From: Panonychus citri
Taxonomy: Eukaryota; Arthropoda; Arachnida; Trombidiformes; Tetranychidae
DNA: 64,000 bases
Direction: 5' to 3'
NCBI RefSeq assembly: GCF_014898815.1
Contig: NW_026515434.1
Coordinates: 1-64,000, forward strand
Below, piece by piece: positions 35,436 to 45,971 of this stretch; position 1 is the first letter of the stretch, and the number at the start of each line of letters is the position of its first letter. Both the position numbers and the translations under genes were made by a program. The notes below the pieces were generated by a model, which was not told where the DNA came from, searched no databases, and worked only from the letters and a program-made list of their open reading frames with translations.

Positions 35436-37568
35436 TTATTTGAAGATGATGGATGCAAGTGAATCCACTTTGGCCGCTAATCTTTTACGTGATTGTGTCT
35501 CTTTTTTCAGGCAACAAGTAATTGATTCCATTTCGGTCTTTAAATTTCGTATCTCTTTTAAAATAGTCGATAACTCGGATCCATGTTTACCATCAATCGA
35601 AATGTCATTTTGATGGTTATTTGTTTTGTTGAGAGTATGTTTATCATTATCACGATTTTGTTGAATAATCTGAGTTCCGGTTAACTTTGAACGATTACCT
35701 TGACAATAGGCTTCGATTACTTGTAGAATTGCCATATCGTTCATTTGTTTGGCATCCTCATTAGTGTTGACCTTATTCAATGAGTCTCGAGTTAACGTAT
35801 TGTTCCCATCAAAATCACTACTAGAACTTGATGTACGATTTGGTGGATGGGGTAATAAACTTTTCCATGCCCAATATTTACTTCGATTATTATCGGTAAG
35901 TGCTGATGATAAAGGGCTTTCAGGTGCTTGAATGGGATGGTGACTTGGACTAGCTCGAACTTCCTTCATTGGTGTTTCCAAGCACTTTGAGGATTCAAGT
36001 TTACTTTTACATTTGTGCATCATACTGATCCATTTTCTTATATCTTCCGGGTTAACACAGGATAAAACGTATTTACCCGTTTCCTCGGAATTTGGATCAG
36101 CAACAAGAAGTTGAAAAATCGTCTTTGTAGACTGAATGTCAGGAAGACGAGGTAATGTTACATTGACCAGGTAAAGTTTGTCTTCATAGACAAAAGATGT
36201 CATCTCATCAGAGACTGAGAGAAGTACCAAACATGTAGGAAAAAGTACAAGGTAGCGATCTTTTTTCACAGTTTCTGATGATGATGGTGATTGTAAAACA
36301 GTAACTGGGCCCATATGAGAGACTGGACCTAAATCACCAATCGGTTCACCAGTTGTAGGCCAGGAACGAACATTACCAAGCATAACTTCAAGTTCCATCT
36401 CTTTTTGTCGGCGAAGTTGAAGACAAGAAGAGACCAGATCACGGAAAACAAAACCAGCTCGTTGAATGTCCCCACGATCAGGATGAGCATCATTGGTGTA
36501 CCTTTGTAATTCTTGAAGGTAAGACGGATATTTATCAAGATGTCGAAAAGTTAAACTGAGTCCACTTGTGAGTAGAATAAGGTAATTGGTGTTAGGCTGA
36601 GATTGATTATTACTGTCCAGTGTCTCTTTCAACAGGGAGCAAACCTTTTCAGTTTGTTTCTCAATTAAATGAACAAATTTAGGATGAATAGAACAGAAAT
36701 TGAAATGAGCTTCCTTGATACCTGAAGCATGACTCATAAAACAACCACCAATTCTCATATCTTTGTTACTTTCCTCTCGAACGGTTTCAAGAGCAGAAGA
36801 AAATGTATCATGAACTTTGATTACTTTCTCATAAGCTTCGATAGCCATTTTTGTCTCCTCATCAGGTAATCTAATCAGTAAAATAACAATTTGAATAATA
36901 CAAAACATTAATTACACAAGATAAACCAATAGAGAGAAAGTAAAGAAACATACATATGAGATTCGTGTAAAGGTAAAAGATACGTTGATATATTATTCTG
37001 AAGTTCAGCGACATAATTTTTCTCCGTCTCAATTAGATCACTAAATACCTAAAGAAAAAAGAAAAGAAAAAAGAAAAGAAAAAAAGTTATTTAGAGATAT
37101 TAAAAATTGTCCATCGATTGTTTTTCTTTTAAAGGTGTGACCCATTCAACATTAAACATTCCATGGATCAATACTTACTGAGGTTCGATTTGATTGTAGA
37201 TTGTGATCTTTATTAAATGTATCGATAAATTGTTGATCAAGAAGTGAATGTGCATGATCGGGTTGTAATGGAGTAACATAACCCGCTGGAAACCAACCAG
37301 TGATCCTTTTAGCAAGGTGAGTTCCTTCATACCAACCACCTTCAGGTGTTTGTGTTAATATAATTAAATCATCTTTTTGGAAGCACAGTTCATCATTATT
37401 GGCACCTTTAAATGGATAAATGGCTTTAACAATTTTCAAATAATTTCTACTACTGGTTATACAACCAGAATCTGAATTTGAAATTAATTCACATTTATCT
37501 TGTCGACTAATTGTATCTCCCTTATTATTATTTACAGCAACATCATCATTGTCAATAATTGAAGACAT
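35436..37568 (-). CDS. ARHGEF7: Beta-PIX type Rho guanine-nucleotide exchange factor
   Basis: Exons 37568-37179, 37048-36954 and 36870-35436 give 639 aa; joints are phase 0 and 2. The SH3 domain (about 45-105) has VKAIYPFKGANNDELCF and GWFPAGYV. The DH domain (about 130-310) contains DLIETEKNYVAEL, then KYPSYLQELQRYTNDAHPDR and DIQRAGFVFRDL, as in PIX proteins. The PH domain is at about 330-440 (RYLVLFPTCLVLLS; KWISMMHK). The C-terminus is a coiled coil (LKEIRNLKTEMESI...) as used by PIX for trimerisation and GIT binding. The family activates Rac/Cdc42 at focal adhesions and synapses. It lies antisense, wholly between sDscam cassettes 7 and 8. Confidence 0.9.
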
Positions 37569-38211
37569 AATTGGAGATAAACATTACACTTTCTATTAGA
37601 AAAAAAAGAGGTAAAACTAGACAATTAAAATGGAAAACAAAAATAATAATTAAAACAAATTCACAATTAGAAACATCAACCAAACCTTTAATCTTTAAAT
37701 GTTTTGGTTTAAAGATCTCCGAATGAGTCATTTGAAACCCACACCAGTTTCCATGGAAACGACCAGAGGCGCGATTTTCGTTCCATTCAAAACTTTTCCC
37801 TTCGAACATTTTTTTTGCTCTTTTGCACTGATGGACATTAGAGTAAGTTCGCAAATTTGATTAATGATAATTGATTAAGTTCTTAATTGTTCGTATTGAT
37901 ATTGATATGGACTCTTTGATGATTAAATTGGAGTTTGAAACATCATTCATTCATTCATTGTCGAATTAACTTTAGAATTTATTAATTTTTCTTTTTAAAT
38001 TTTCTATTTTCTATTCAGTTGAAACAATTGAAACATCGAACATGTGATTTATTTACATTTCCAAGTAATTAGATGGTCGATTGTTTGTTTTAAACGAAAA
38101 TTAAGTTTGTAACGGTAAATCTGAATGCTCCGTTCCAAACGAAATTTCCTCAAATCTTTGGGCCCAATTTTGTATTTCTATTTATGATAAAGTCTATTGA
38201 ATCAATTCTTA
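37569..38211. other. beta-PIX upstream region
   Basis: AT-rich leader and promoter DNA between the beta-PIX start and the next cassette element. A minus-strand open frame at 37552-37854 has no recognised similarity. Confidence 0.4.
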
Positions 38212-38230
38212 CTTAAAATCGGCGCTTTGA
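38212..38230 (+). promoter_or_regulatory. Cassette promoter element, copy before cassette 8
   Basis: CTTAAAATCGGCGCTTTGA, core 38221-38228, 103 bp before the cassette 8 ATG. It is the first cassette after beta-PIX, so this copy is not next to a preceding cassette exon. That argues against it being just 3' exon-flank sequence. Confidence 0.7.
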
Positions 38231-38323
38231 TGACCATTTACAAAGATTTTCATCATTTCTAGTCATCAATTCATTCAAATGTTTATAATCCAAATGAAAG
38301 GTAACATAGAATTTGTTTTCGAA

Positions 38324-39150
38324 ATGTCTTTGTGCTATTTTATCGTTACAATATTATTTTTCAGCTCATCTTATGGACAAGAAGGTGAATATTCAATCAA
38401 TATTGATTTATTAATACCTACTAATTGACTCTAAATTCTTACAGCTCCAAAGGTCACTCCATTTTCATCCTTAGTCAAGCCAGTGGTTGGAGGTAAAACT
38501 TCATTCACTTGTCAAAGTCTCTATGGTTCACCACCACTCCAAGTGAATTGGTATAAAGATGGAAAAGAAATTGGAGATTCTTCATTTGTCCGAATTAAAT
38601 CACATGAAGATCCATCAGTACTAATAATCGAATCAGTTAAATCAACTCATTCTGGAAACTACACTTGTAAAATATCCAATAGATTTGGACATGATTCTTA
38701 CTCTACTGAACTCATTGTTGAAGGTTGAGTATTTAGACTTGATACATTAGTTTACTAAATGAAAATTACTCTTTTTCCTAGGATCACCTAATTGGATTGA
38801 GAAACCTACAGATATAAAATCTAATTACGGCGAAACGATCAAAATTAATTGTCTTGTCTCCGGTTACCCTAAACCCAAAGTTCAATGGAGGAGATTCAAA
38901 GGTAACTTTGAATTTGTGGGAATATGAAAATTTGAAGACTCCATCATTATTATCTGTTTGTTGATTATTTTCTTAGATTCATCCTGGTTTAATCTTCCAT
39001 CAGATTATATTTCTGAATATAATATTAAACAATTAGGCGATGATTTGATCATCTCAAATGTCAATCGTGATCTAAATGGTCGATTTGGTTGTTCAATTTC
39101 GAATGGGATAAAACCTGATCTTTGGGCTGAATTTGATGTTTCTATTCAGG
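38324..39150 (+). CDS. sDscam 5' cassette 8
   Basis: Exons 38324-38384 (signal peptide ending SSYGQE), 38445-38723 (Ig1), 38782-38901 and 38977-39150 (Ig2 halves). All phase 1; the Ig1 donor GAAG|GTTGAG is weak. Ig1 (CQSLYGSPPLQVNWYKDGKE, DSSFVRIKSHEDPS) is nearly identical to that of cassette 11. Ig2 has YPKPKVQWRRFKG and GRFGCSISNGIKPDLW. Confidence 0.9.
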
Positions 39151-39177
39151 GTAAAGTTGTAATTCTTGTTATTATCA

Positions 39178-39196
39178 CTTGAAATCGGCGCTTTTA
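39178..39196 (+). promoter_or_regulatory. Cassette promoter element, copy before cassette 9
   Basis: CTTGAAATCGGCGCTTTTA, core 39187-39194, 112 bp before the cassette 9 ATG. Confidence 0.7.
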
Positions 39197-39298
39197 TGCC
39201 TTTTTATCATAAATGTTATGGTTTGTATTATCGAAGTGTTTGTCTGACCAGGAACAGGAATCTAAATCAACGTCTAGTGTTGACAAGAGCTTTGAATC

Positions 39299-40129
39299 AT
39301 GTTTGTTGGGGTGTTTCTTGTGATACTGTCGATTAAAACAGTTCATGGACTCGAAAGTAAGTTGAATGTTTTCGAAACAATTTATTTCTAAACAAAGTTT
39401 GTACTCTTTATTAGGTCCAAAGGTGAATCCTTTTGCTCAAGCTATTAAACCAGTGATTGGAGGTAAGACTTCATTCACTTGTCAAAGTCTTTCCGGATCA
39501 TCTCCTCTTCAAATAACTTGGTTCAAAGATGGAAAAGAGATTTTTGATTCTTCGGAAATCAGAATTAGGAACATTGAAGATTCGTCTTTATTAATTATCG
39601 ACTCAATCAAATCGAGTCACTCAGGAAATTACACTTGCAAAATAACCAATAGGTTTGGTCATGATTCTTACACAACTGAACTTGTTGTTGAAGGTAAATT
39701 AGGAAACAACAATTGTATTGATATTGGAACATCTTAATAAATATTGTCTTCTATTTGATTAGGATCTCCCAATTGGATTGAGAAACCAAAGGATATTAAA
39801 TCTCATTACGGTGAAACAATTACAGTTAATTGTCTTGTCTCTGGATATCCTAAACCTAAGGTACAATGGAAGAGACTTGAAGGTAAACCAGAGACATAAT
39901 CTCAATTTCTTTTTCCGTTCTAATTTGAATCATTTGATTTTCTTTCCATTCATAGGATTAACTTGGTTAAACATTGGATCATCTGGCTTTTCCGAATCAA
40001 AGATGCAACAATTAGGAGATAAATTAACGATTCGAAATGTAACAAGATCGACCAATGGACGATATGGATGTTCAATATCAAACGGATTGAAACCTGATCT
40101 TTGGTCAGAATTTGATATTTCAATCGAGG
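39299..40129 (+). CDS. sDscam 5' cassette 9
   Basis: Exons 39299-39356 (signal peptide MFVGVFLVILSIKTVHG), 39415-39693 (Ig1), 39763-39882 and 39956-40129 (Ig2 halves). All phase 1. Ig1 has SLSGSSPLQITWFKDGKEIF and HSGNYTCKITNRFGHDS; Ig2 has YPKPKVQWKRLEG and GRYGCSISNGLKPDLW. Confidence 0.9.
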
Positions 40130-40150
40130 GTAAAATCTTTATTCATATCT

Positions 40151-40169
40151 CTTGAAATCGGCGCTTTTA
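40151..40169 (+). promoter_or_regulatory. Cassette promoter element, copy before pseudo-cassette 10
   Basis: CTTGAAATCGGCGCTTTTA, core 40160-40167. It is a full consensus match although the following cassette is decayed. Confidence 0.7.
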
Positions 40170-40254
40170 GGTCTATTGGAAACATTGGAAATATTATCAT
40201 CAAGATTTTCCAATATTATTTTGATCTTTTTGTCTAAATTTTCGTTGAGTTAAA

Positions 40255-41056
40255 ATGATTAGTTCTTCATAACTTTTTTCTATTGATAACAAAGTAGTTT
40301 TAGAATATAAAGTAAGTAAATGATGCTAAAAATTAACTAATATTCTGTTACTTTAATTGTTTCTTTTTTTCTTTTCCAGACCCAAAAGTTGCTCCATTTT
40401 TCAATTATTAAACTGATGCTTGGAGGCAAAACTTGACTTACATGTCAAAATTCAGGTTCAGGATCGGAACTTTTTACTTCTAAATAGTATAAAGACGTGC
40501 AGTATTCATCATTAATTAGAATAGAATCAAGAGTCATTGATGTTGATTATTGGTTTGATTTCTTTGACTCATTTGGGGGGAAATTATAATAGTAAAATGT
40601 TCAATAGATTTGGTCATGATTCTTATACGATGAAATGGTTGACAGAATTAATTTCTCATGTTGATAATCTCATCTTGTTAATTGTGAATAGTTGGATTGT
40701 ATATTGTTTCCTCATTGGAATGAAAACCTCAACTATTTACGATTAAATCTCGGTGAAACAATTCTGAGTCCGATTCTGATTTCCGAGTCTTAGATTGCCC
40801 TAGAACCAAAGTGCAATGGAAAAAATTTAAAGGTAATTTTAAACATAATATCGATTCCATTTTCATTGATTCTTATTGATTCTTTTAGATTCAATAATAA
40901 ACTTGATTGGTCGTAATTCGGTATTAAGCAGTTTGATGGTGGATTGATTATCACCAATATGACTCGAATCATCAACTGACATCATGGAAAGTATTGGCTC
41001 AGTTTCAAACGGAATCTCTTCAGATCTTTGGACTGAATTTTATATTTCTATTCAAG
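40255..41056 (+). pseudogene. sDscam cassette 10, decayed
   Basis: All parts can be traced but carry stops and shifts. The signal exon start (40255) meets TAA after five codons. Ig1 (about 40380-40640) keeps CCAAAAGTTGCTCCATTTTT but has several in-frame stops. Ig2 first half (about 40690-40832, ends CAATGGAAAAAATTTAAAG) and second half (about 40889-41056, ends TTCTATTCAAG) are also damaged. It is a whole-cassette pseudogene that kept its exon spacing. Confidence 0.85.
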
Positions 41057-41073
41057 GCAATGTGAATATTAAG

Positions 41074-41092
41074 CTTGAACTCGGCGCTTTTT
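41074..41092 (+). promoter_or_regulatory. Cassette promoter element, copy before cassette 11
   Basis: CTTGAACTCGGCGCTTTTT, core 41083-41090, 107 bp before the cassette 11 ATG. Confidence 0.7.
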
Positions 41093-41189
41093 ATTCAATT
41101 CAAAGCAAAGTCTTCTGTCAGTGTCGAGGTAATCCTTTTGTTTACTTTGTTGGTCATCAAAAACACCACTGACCGTCTAGTTGGACAGC

Positions 41190-42030
41190 ATGTTTGTCCA
41201 GTTCATCCTCGTAGTCTTGTTTTACATCAACCAGGAAAGTTATGGACAAGACAGTGAGTAGATCCAAGTTATCAAATATTCAATTGTGATTAATTCTGTT
41301 CTTTTCTTTGTTATCTTATCATGTCTTTTAGTACCAAAAGTGAATCCATTTGTTGCCGCAATTAAACCAGTGATTGGAGGTAAAACTTCATTCACTTGTC
41401 AAAGTCTCTATGGTTCACCACCACTCCAAGTGAATTGGTTTAAAGATGGAAAAGAAATTGGAGATTCTTCATTTGTCCGAATTAAATCACACGAAGATCC
41501 ATCAATCCTAATAATCGAATCAATTCAATCGACTCATTCTGGAAATTATTCGTGCAAAATGTTCAATAGATTTGGACACGATTCTTATACCGCTGAACTT
41601 TTTGTTGAAGGTGATTGATTTTTTTTTCCAACTTTTTATTGAGTTTTTTAATTAATGAATATTTTTATGTATCTTAGGAGCACCTAATTGGATTGAGAAG
41701 CCTAAAAGTGTGAAATCCAATGTAAACCAAACAGTGACCATCAGCTGTTCAGCCTCTGGTTACCCAAAGGCTAAAGTTTATTGGAAAATATATAAAAGTA
41801 AGTTATCATTATATCATATTGAACTGAATTAAGACTAATTTGATTCATTTTAATAGATTCAATTTGGGCAAATCTTGAGGATAATCCGAAACCATCGATT
41901 AAGATCAATAACTCCCACGGAAAATTAACTATTCATAATATCAACCGTAATCTCGTTGGAAAATATGCTTGCTTCGTTTCTAATGGAATCAAACCTGATT
42001 TATGGTCAGAATTTGATCTCAAAGTTCAGG
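41190..42030 (+). CDS. sDscam 5' cassette 11
   Basis: Exons 41190-41253 (signal peptide MFVQFILVVLFY... ending SYGQD), 41332-41610 (Ig1), 41678-41797 and 41857-42030 (Ig2 halves). All phase 1. Ig1 is nearly the same as in cassette 8, while Ig2 (YPKAKVYWKIYKN, YACFVSNGIKPDLW) is quite different. This mosaic suggests sequence exchange limited to the Ig1 exon. Confidence 0.9.
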
Positions 42031-42183
42031 GTAAACAATGATTAATCTTCGATATCTATCATGGTGCTCATGTGGTCTACAAAACTCTTCATTCAACTTT
42101 TCTATTAACGATCGCGATTCGTCATGGTATCGATCTCCCAATTCTTTTAATTATTTTTCTATTATTTTTTATCAAATTTTCAT

Positions 42184-42193
42184 AGATCGCGGT
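42184..42193 (+). promoter_or_regulatory. AGATCGCGGT element before cassette 12
   Basis: AGATCGCGGT, 106 bp before the cassette 12 ATG; the GATCGCGGT core also precedes cassette 2. Confidence 0.45.
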
Positions 42194-42293
42194 CAAGCTT
42201 ATGTCATTTAGTATTTTCAACTGATTGGTTGTTAAAATTTCCTCAATTCGATCTGATTTCCAACTCGATTGTTGATTAGGTTGTACTGTCAAA

Positions 42294-43095
42294 ATGTTTC
42301 ATCAACTAATAGTTTTTTTCGTCCTCAGTTGCTCAATAACTTGTCAAGGTAATTTCTAACTTAAATTATCGTTATTCTGAGAAAACATTGAATTGAATTT
42401 TCTCTTACAGATCCGCCAAGAATAACTCCATTCAACTTTCCACATAGTCCAGTTATTGGAAGATCATCTTTGGTTTATTGTTTAGCTGAAATTGGTACAC
42501 CACCGATAACATATCAATGGCTACGAAATAATGAACCGATTGACCATCAAGAAGGTTTAAAAGTTACGATTGAACCGATTACCAGTGCATTTGGATTGGT
42601 CATTCAATCGGTTTCAGTTCAATTTTCTGGTAATTACACTTGTATTGCACGAAATATGTTTGGTGAAGATAAATTTTCAGCTCCATTGATTGTCAAAGGT
42701 AAATACTTAGATTGTCAACATTATTCTGATAATTTATATTGATAGTTTGTTAATTGTTTCATATTACTAAAGGGCCGCCAGTATGGATTAACACTTCATC
42801 CGCTGATTACAAAGCTCACCATGGTTCAAACATTGATCTGATCTGTCAAGCTGAAGGCTTTCCTACTCCTCAAATACAATGGATAAAGAAAACTGGACAA
42901 AGTAATTGTTGAGAAACTTTTAATCACTAGTTTATAACTCATTTACTTTTATTAATCCAGTTAGATCAAGGGAATCACCAATCGGTTCAAAATTGTCATT
43001 GAAAAATGCAAACAAACAAGATGAAGGTTCCTATGAATGCTTAGCTGTGAACGAATTAGGATCCATCACTAAATCAATTATGGTAACAATTTCGG
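42294..43095 (+). CDS. sDscam 5' cassette 12 (divergent)
   Basis: Exons 42294-42348 (signal peptide MFHQLIVFFVLSCSITCQ), 42411-42698 (Ig1, 288 nt), 42773-42901 and 42961-43095 (Ig2 halves). Phase 1 throughout. Exon lengths differ from the 279/120/165-174 set, and the Ig2 ends EGSYECLAVNELGSITKS, closer to ordinary Dscam Ig domains. It belongs to a second cassette subgroup together with cassette 13. Confidence 0.88.
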
Positions 43096-43210
43096 GTGAG
43101 AATTAGACTCTAACATTTAATCATCTTTGAATGGAGCACAATAATTAACTCTAATCAAAACTTGATTCTCGCATTTGTAACAAATGTTTTCTTACGTCAA
43201 GTTTTAAAAA

Positions 43211-43222
43211 AGGCGGTTTAAT
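43211..43222 (+). promoter_or_regulatory. AGGCGGTTTAAT element before cassette 13
   Basis: AGGCGGTTTAAT, about 110 bp before the cassette 13 ATG. It shares GCGGTTTAAT with the element of cassette 2. Confidence 0.4.
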
Positions 43223-43323
43223 GAATCTCTTGTCTATGAATCGAAATGGTTCATTATTAATTGTCTTACAAATCACTTAATTTAAATTATCCTTCATCTT
43301 AAACGATTGATTAGTCTCGCGAA

Positions 43324-44069
43324 ATGTTATCAATCCTTTTGATACAATTAACTTTGCTTTTCAGCGTTAATGCAATAGGCAAGTACGAAAATTTGATTTC
43401 TCATCGATATCTTATTAACTAATGAAGACTATTTTTTTTCACTTGTTCAGGTCAACCTAAAGTTCAACCTTTTACCTTCCCAAATGAAATACAATTGAAT
43501 CAACCACTTCTTGCTATTTTCTGCAATGCCCTTGATGGTGAAAAACCAATTCACTTTGAATGGTTAAAAGATGGACAACCAATCAACCAGAATCATGATA
43601 ATGTTATTCGTAATCATGATATGGGCTCATTATTGGAACTGAGAAATATGAAAAGAGATCACATCGGAAATTATACTTGTCTTGCTCGTAATCACATTGG
43701 AACTGATTCATTCACTTCGACTCTTTTGATGAAAGGTTGATTATCATCATCAGTTTAATTAAATTGTTCTAATTGTTGTTTTTCCTTTTGTGTCAACAGT
43801 TCCAGTTGATTGGGTTCATGAGCCTCAAGATGCTGATCTTGTCTCTGGACAGAAAGTAAACATTTCATGTTCAGCTTTTGGTTATCCGATTCCTAAAATC
43901 AGCTGGAGATTTAAAAATAATCTTGATGAACTTTTAATTACCTCTGATTATTATTCTTCCTCTTTAACTTTTAATCCAATCTCTTTATCCAATTCAGGGA
44001 AATATGAATGCAAAGCTGAGAACGATAATGGTTCTCCTTTGATTAAATTAATCACAATTAATGTTGTTG
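43324..44069 (+). CDS. sDscam 5' cassette 13 (last, unsplit Ig2, GC donor)
   Basis: Exons 43324-43378 (signal peptide MLSILLIQLTLLFSVNA), 43451-43735 (Ig1) and 43800-44069 (whole Ig2 in one 270-nt exon). The first donor is G|GCAAGT, a GC-AG intron. Ig1 has HFEWLKDGQPINQ and HIGNYTCLARNHIG. Ig2 has HEPQDADLVSGQKVNISC and GKYECKAENDNGS. Unlike every other cassette there is no intron inside Ig2. It lies closest to the constant region. Confidence 0.88.
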
Positions 44070-44235
44070 GTAATTCTTGTTTCTTTCAGATGATTACTTT
44101 TACTAATGAAGGTTTTGAATAGATTGTCATGAAAGCGCCTCTCTCAAGTTAATTTTGTTTTTTCTTTGCAGTCGAAAAGACTTGATTGTTTCTCTTTTCT
44201 AATGTTTTCTATCACTTTTTCTTAATTGTTTACAG

Positions 44236-45971
44236 TTCCTGCTGAATTCAAGGAGAAAAATGTTGCAGTTTCGGCGAAAAAGGGAAATCTCTTGGAATTA
44301 ACTTGTTCAGCCGATGGAGATCAACCAGTGACAATCAAATGGTTCAAAGATTCAACTCCAATTGATAAAGTCGATCCCTCGAGATATTCAATCACCGATG
44401 CTCCAAATAAAGAAGGAACTAAAAGTATCATGACCGTTTCATCAGCTGATGTGAAAGATGATGGACTTTACCATTGTTTTGCTGAAAATTCGTTTGGAAA
44501 AGATGAGAGGAAAATTCGAGTAACCATAATTGAACCTCCACCTGCACCTACGAATTTCGCTGTTCAACAAGTTTGGTCTCGAACTGTCAGTGTCTCTTGG
44601 TCCAGGCCACCAGAAAGCAAAACATCAATTCTCAGCTATTTGATTAGATATTGGAAAGTTTCATCAACCGGTGTTAACGATCGTCTCAATGAAGTCAACA
44701 TTTCATCTTCGTTAACTCTTTACTTTATCAAAGACTTGGAACCAGGAAGTAGTTATGAATCAACTATAATTGCGATCAACGAAGTTGGCCTTGGAGTACC
44801 ATCGGCTAAGATTTCATTCTCTACTGGAGAAGAGGAACCCACAGGTGCACCCGTTGATCTCGTCGTTGTCTCAAGAGGCCCGACAACGGCTCGATTAGCT
44901 TGGAGATCACCACCGAAAAACACTTGGAATGGAAAATTGATCGGATTTTATGTTGGTTATCGACTTTTCGATGATTACAAGACACCACATTCATTCCGAA
45001 CGGTTTATGTGGGCGAATCTAATTCTTCCCATCATGAATTCTTTCTCACATCTCTGCTCAAAGGAACCAAATATTCAATCATTGTGAAATCCTACAATTC
45101 TGCTGGAACTGGACCAGAAAGTCAAGAAGTTACCGTTGAAACTTTAGCTGGCGATGTTCCATCATCACCTCGATTATTCGTTTCAACGGCTACAATTGAC
45201 TCGATCACCTTAGGCTACTCATTACCCTCTAACGCTGCAAACAAGCAAATTCAAAATCTCGATTTACACTTTAAAGAAGGAGATGATTCTTCTTGGCGGG
45301 AAATGGATTTTTTCGTTGACAGTAAAGAGATTGGTGAATATACCTTATCTGCTCTAAATCCTGATACTGTTTACACCGTTTACCTGACGGCATCAAATGA
45401 GAATGGTGTTTCAGATCCTAGTCCAATAATTAAGACAAGAACAAGTCGATCACAGCGCGACAATTTTGCTAATTTTGGTTCAATTTTTGATCCAGCTGGA
45501 AATGGACAGTTTGGTGATTATCGAGATTTTGTCTCTATCTTATCAATCATCATCGCCGTTGCAATTATCATTATCGTAATAGTTTTCGCCTTCGTTTATG
45601 TTAGAAAAGCTCAATTAGAGGCGGAAACAAAGCCAAACTTTGAATTTGCTTTAGCCTCTCAAACGGGTACTCTTGCTTTGAACAAATCGATTCCCAATTT
45701 TGGAACAGAAAGACGATTCCATGATTCAGACAATACGAAACCCTTGATGCATGGAACTATGACCTTGGATCATGGTAATCAATACCCCGTCTCGTATTCA
45801 AATCTACCTACAGAGAGTGTAAGTTGAAAAAATTTATGCACTTTAATTATCTTTCATTACAATTGATTGAACCTCTAATCGATGAAATTTACTAATAATG
45901 ACCTTTTTCATTCTTAACAGAGACATTCAAAGTTGGTCGATCCATCACACATTTACGATTTTCCTCGATAA
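44236..45971 (+). CDS. sDscam constant region: Ig3, three FNIII domains, TM, cytoplasmic tail
   Basis: Exons 44236-45818 and 45921-45971. The acceptor takes phase 1, matching every cassette's last donor. Order: Ig3 (about 1-100; LTCSADGDQPVTIKWFKDS, DDGLYHCFAENSFG), FNIII-1 (EPPPAPTNFAVQQVWSRT), FNIII-2 (GAPVDLVVVSRGPTTARLAW), FNIII-3 (VPSSPRLFVSTATIDSITL), a transmembrane helix (SIIIAVAIIIIVIVFAFVYV) and a short tail ending HIYDFPR. Full isoforms are about 750 aa with 3 Ig plus 3 FNIII domains, the layout of chelicerate shortened Dscams, homophilic cell-recognition proteins made by alternative promoter choice. Nearly the whole constant part is one exon. Confidence 0.92.

Noticed and set aside
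30807..41092. GGCGCTTT elements as ordinary E2F sites
   Set aside because: The core resembles TTTGGCGC, but the fixed position upstream of cassettes and the longer CTTGAAATCGGCGC consensus fit a locus-specific element better; E2F binding is not excluded.
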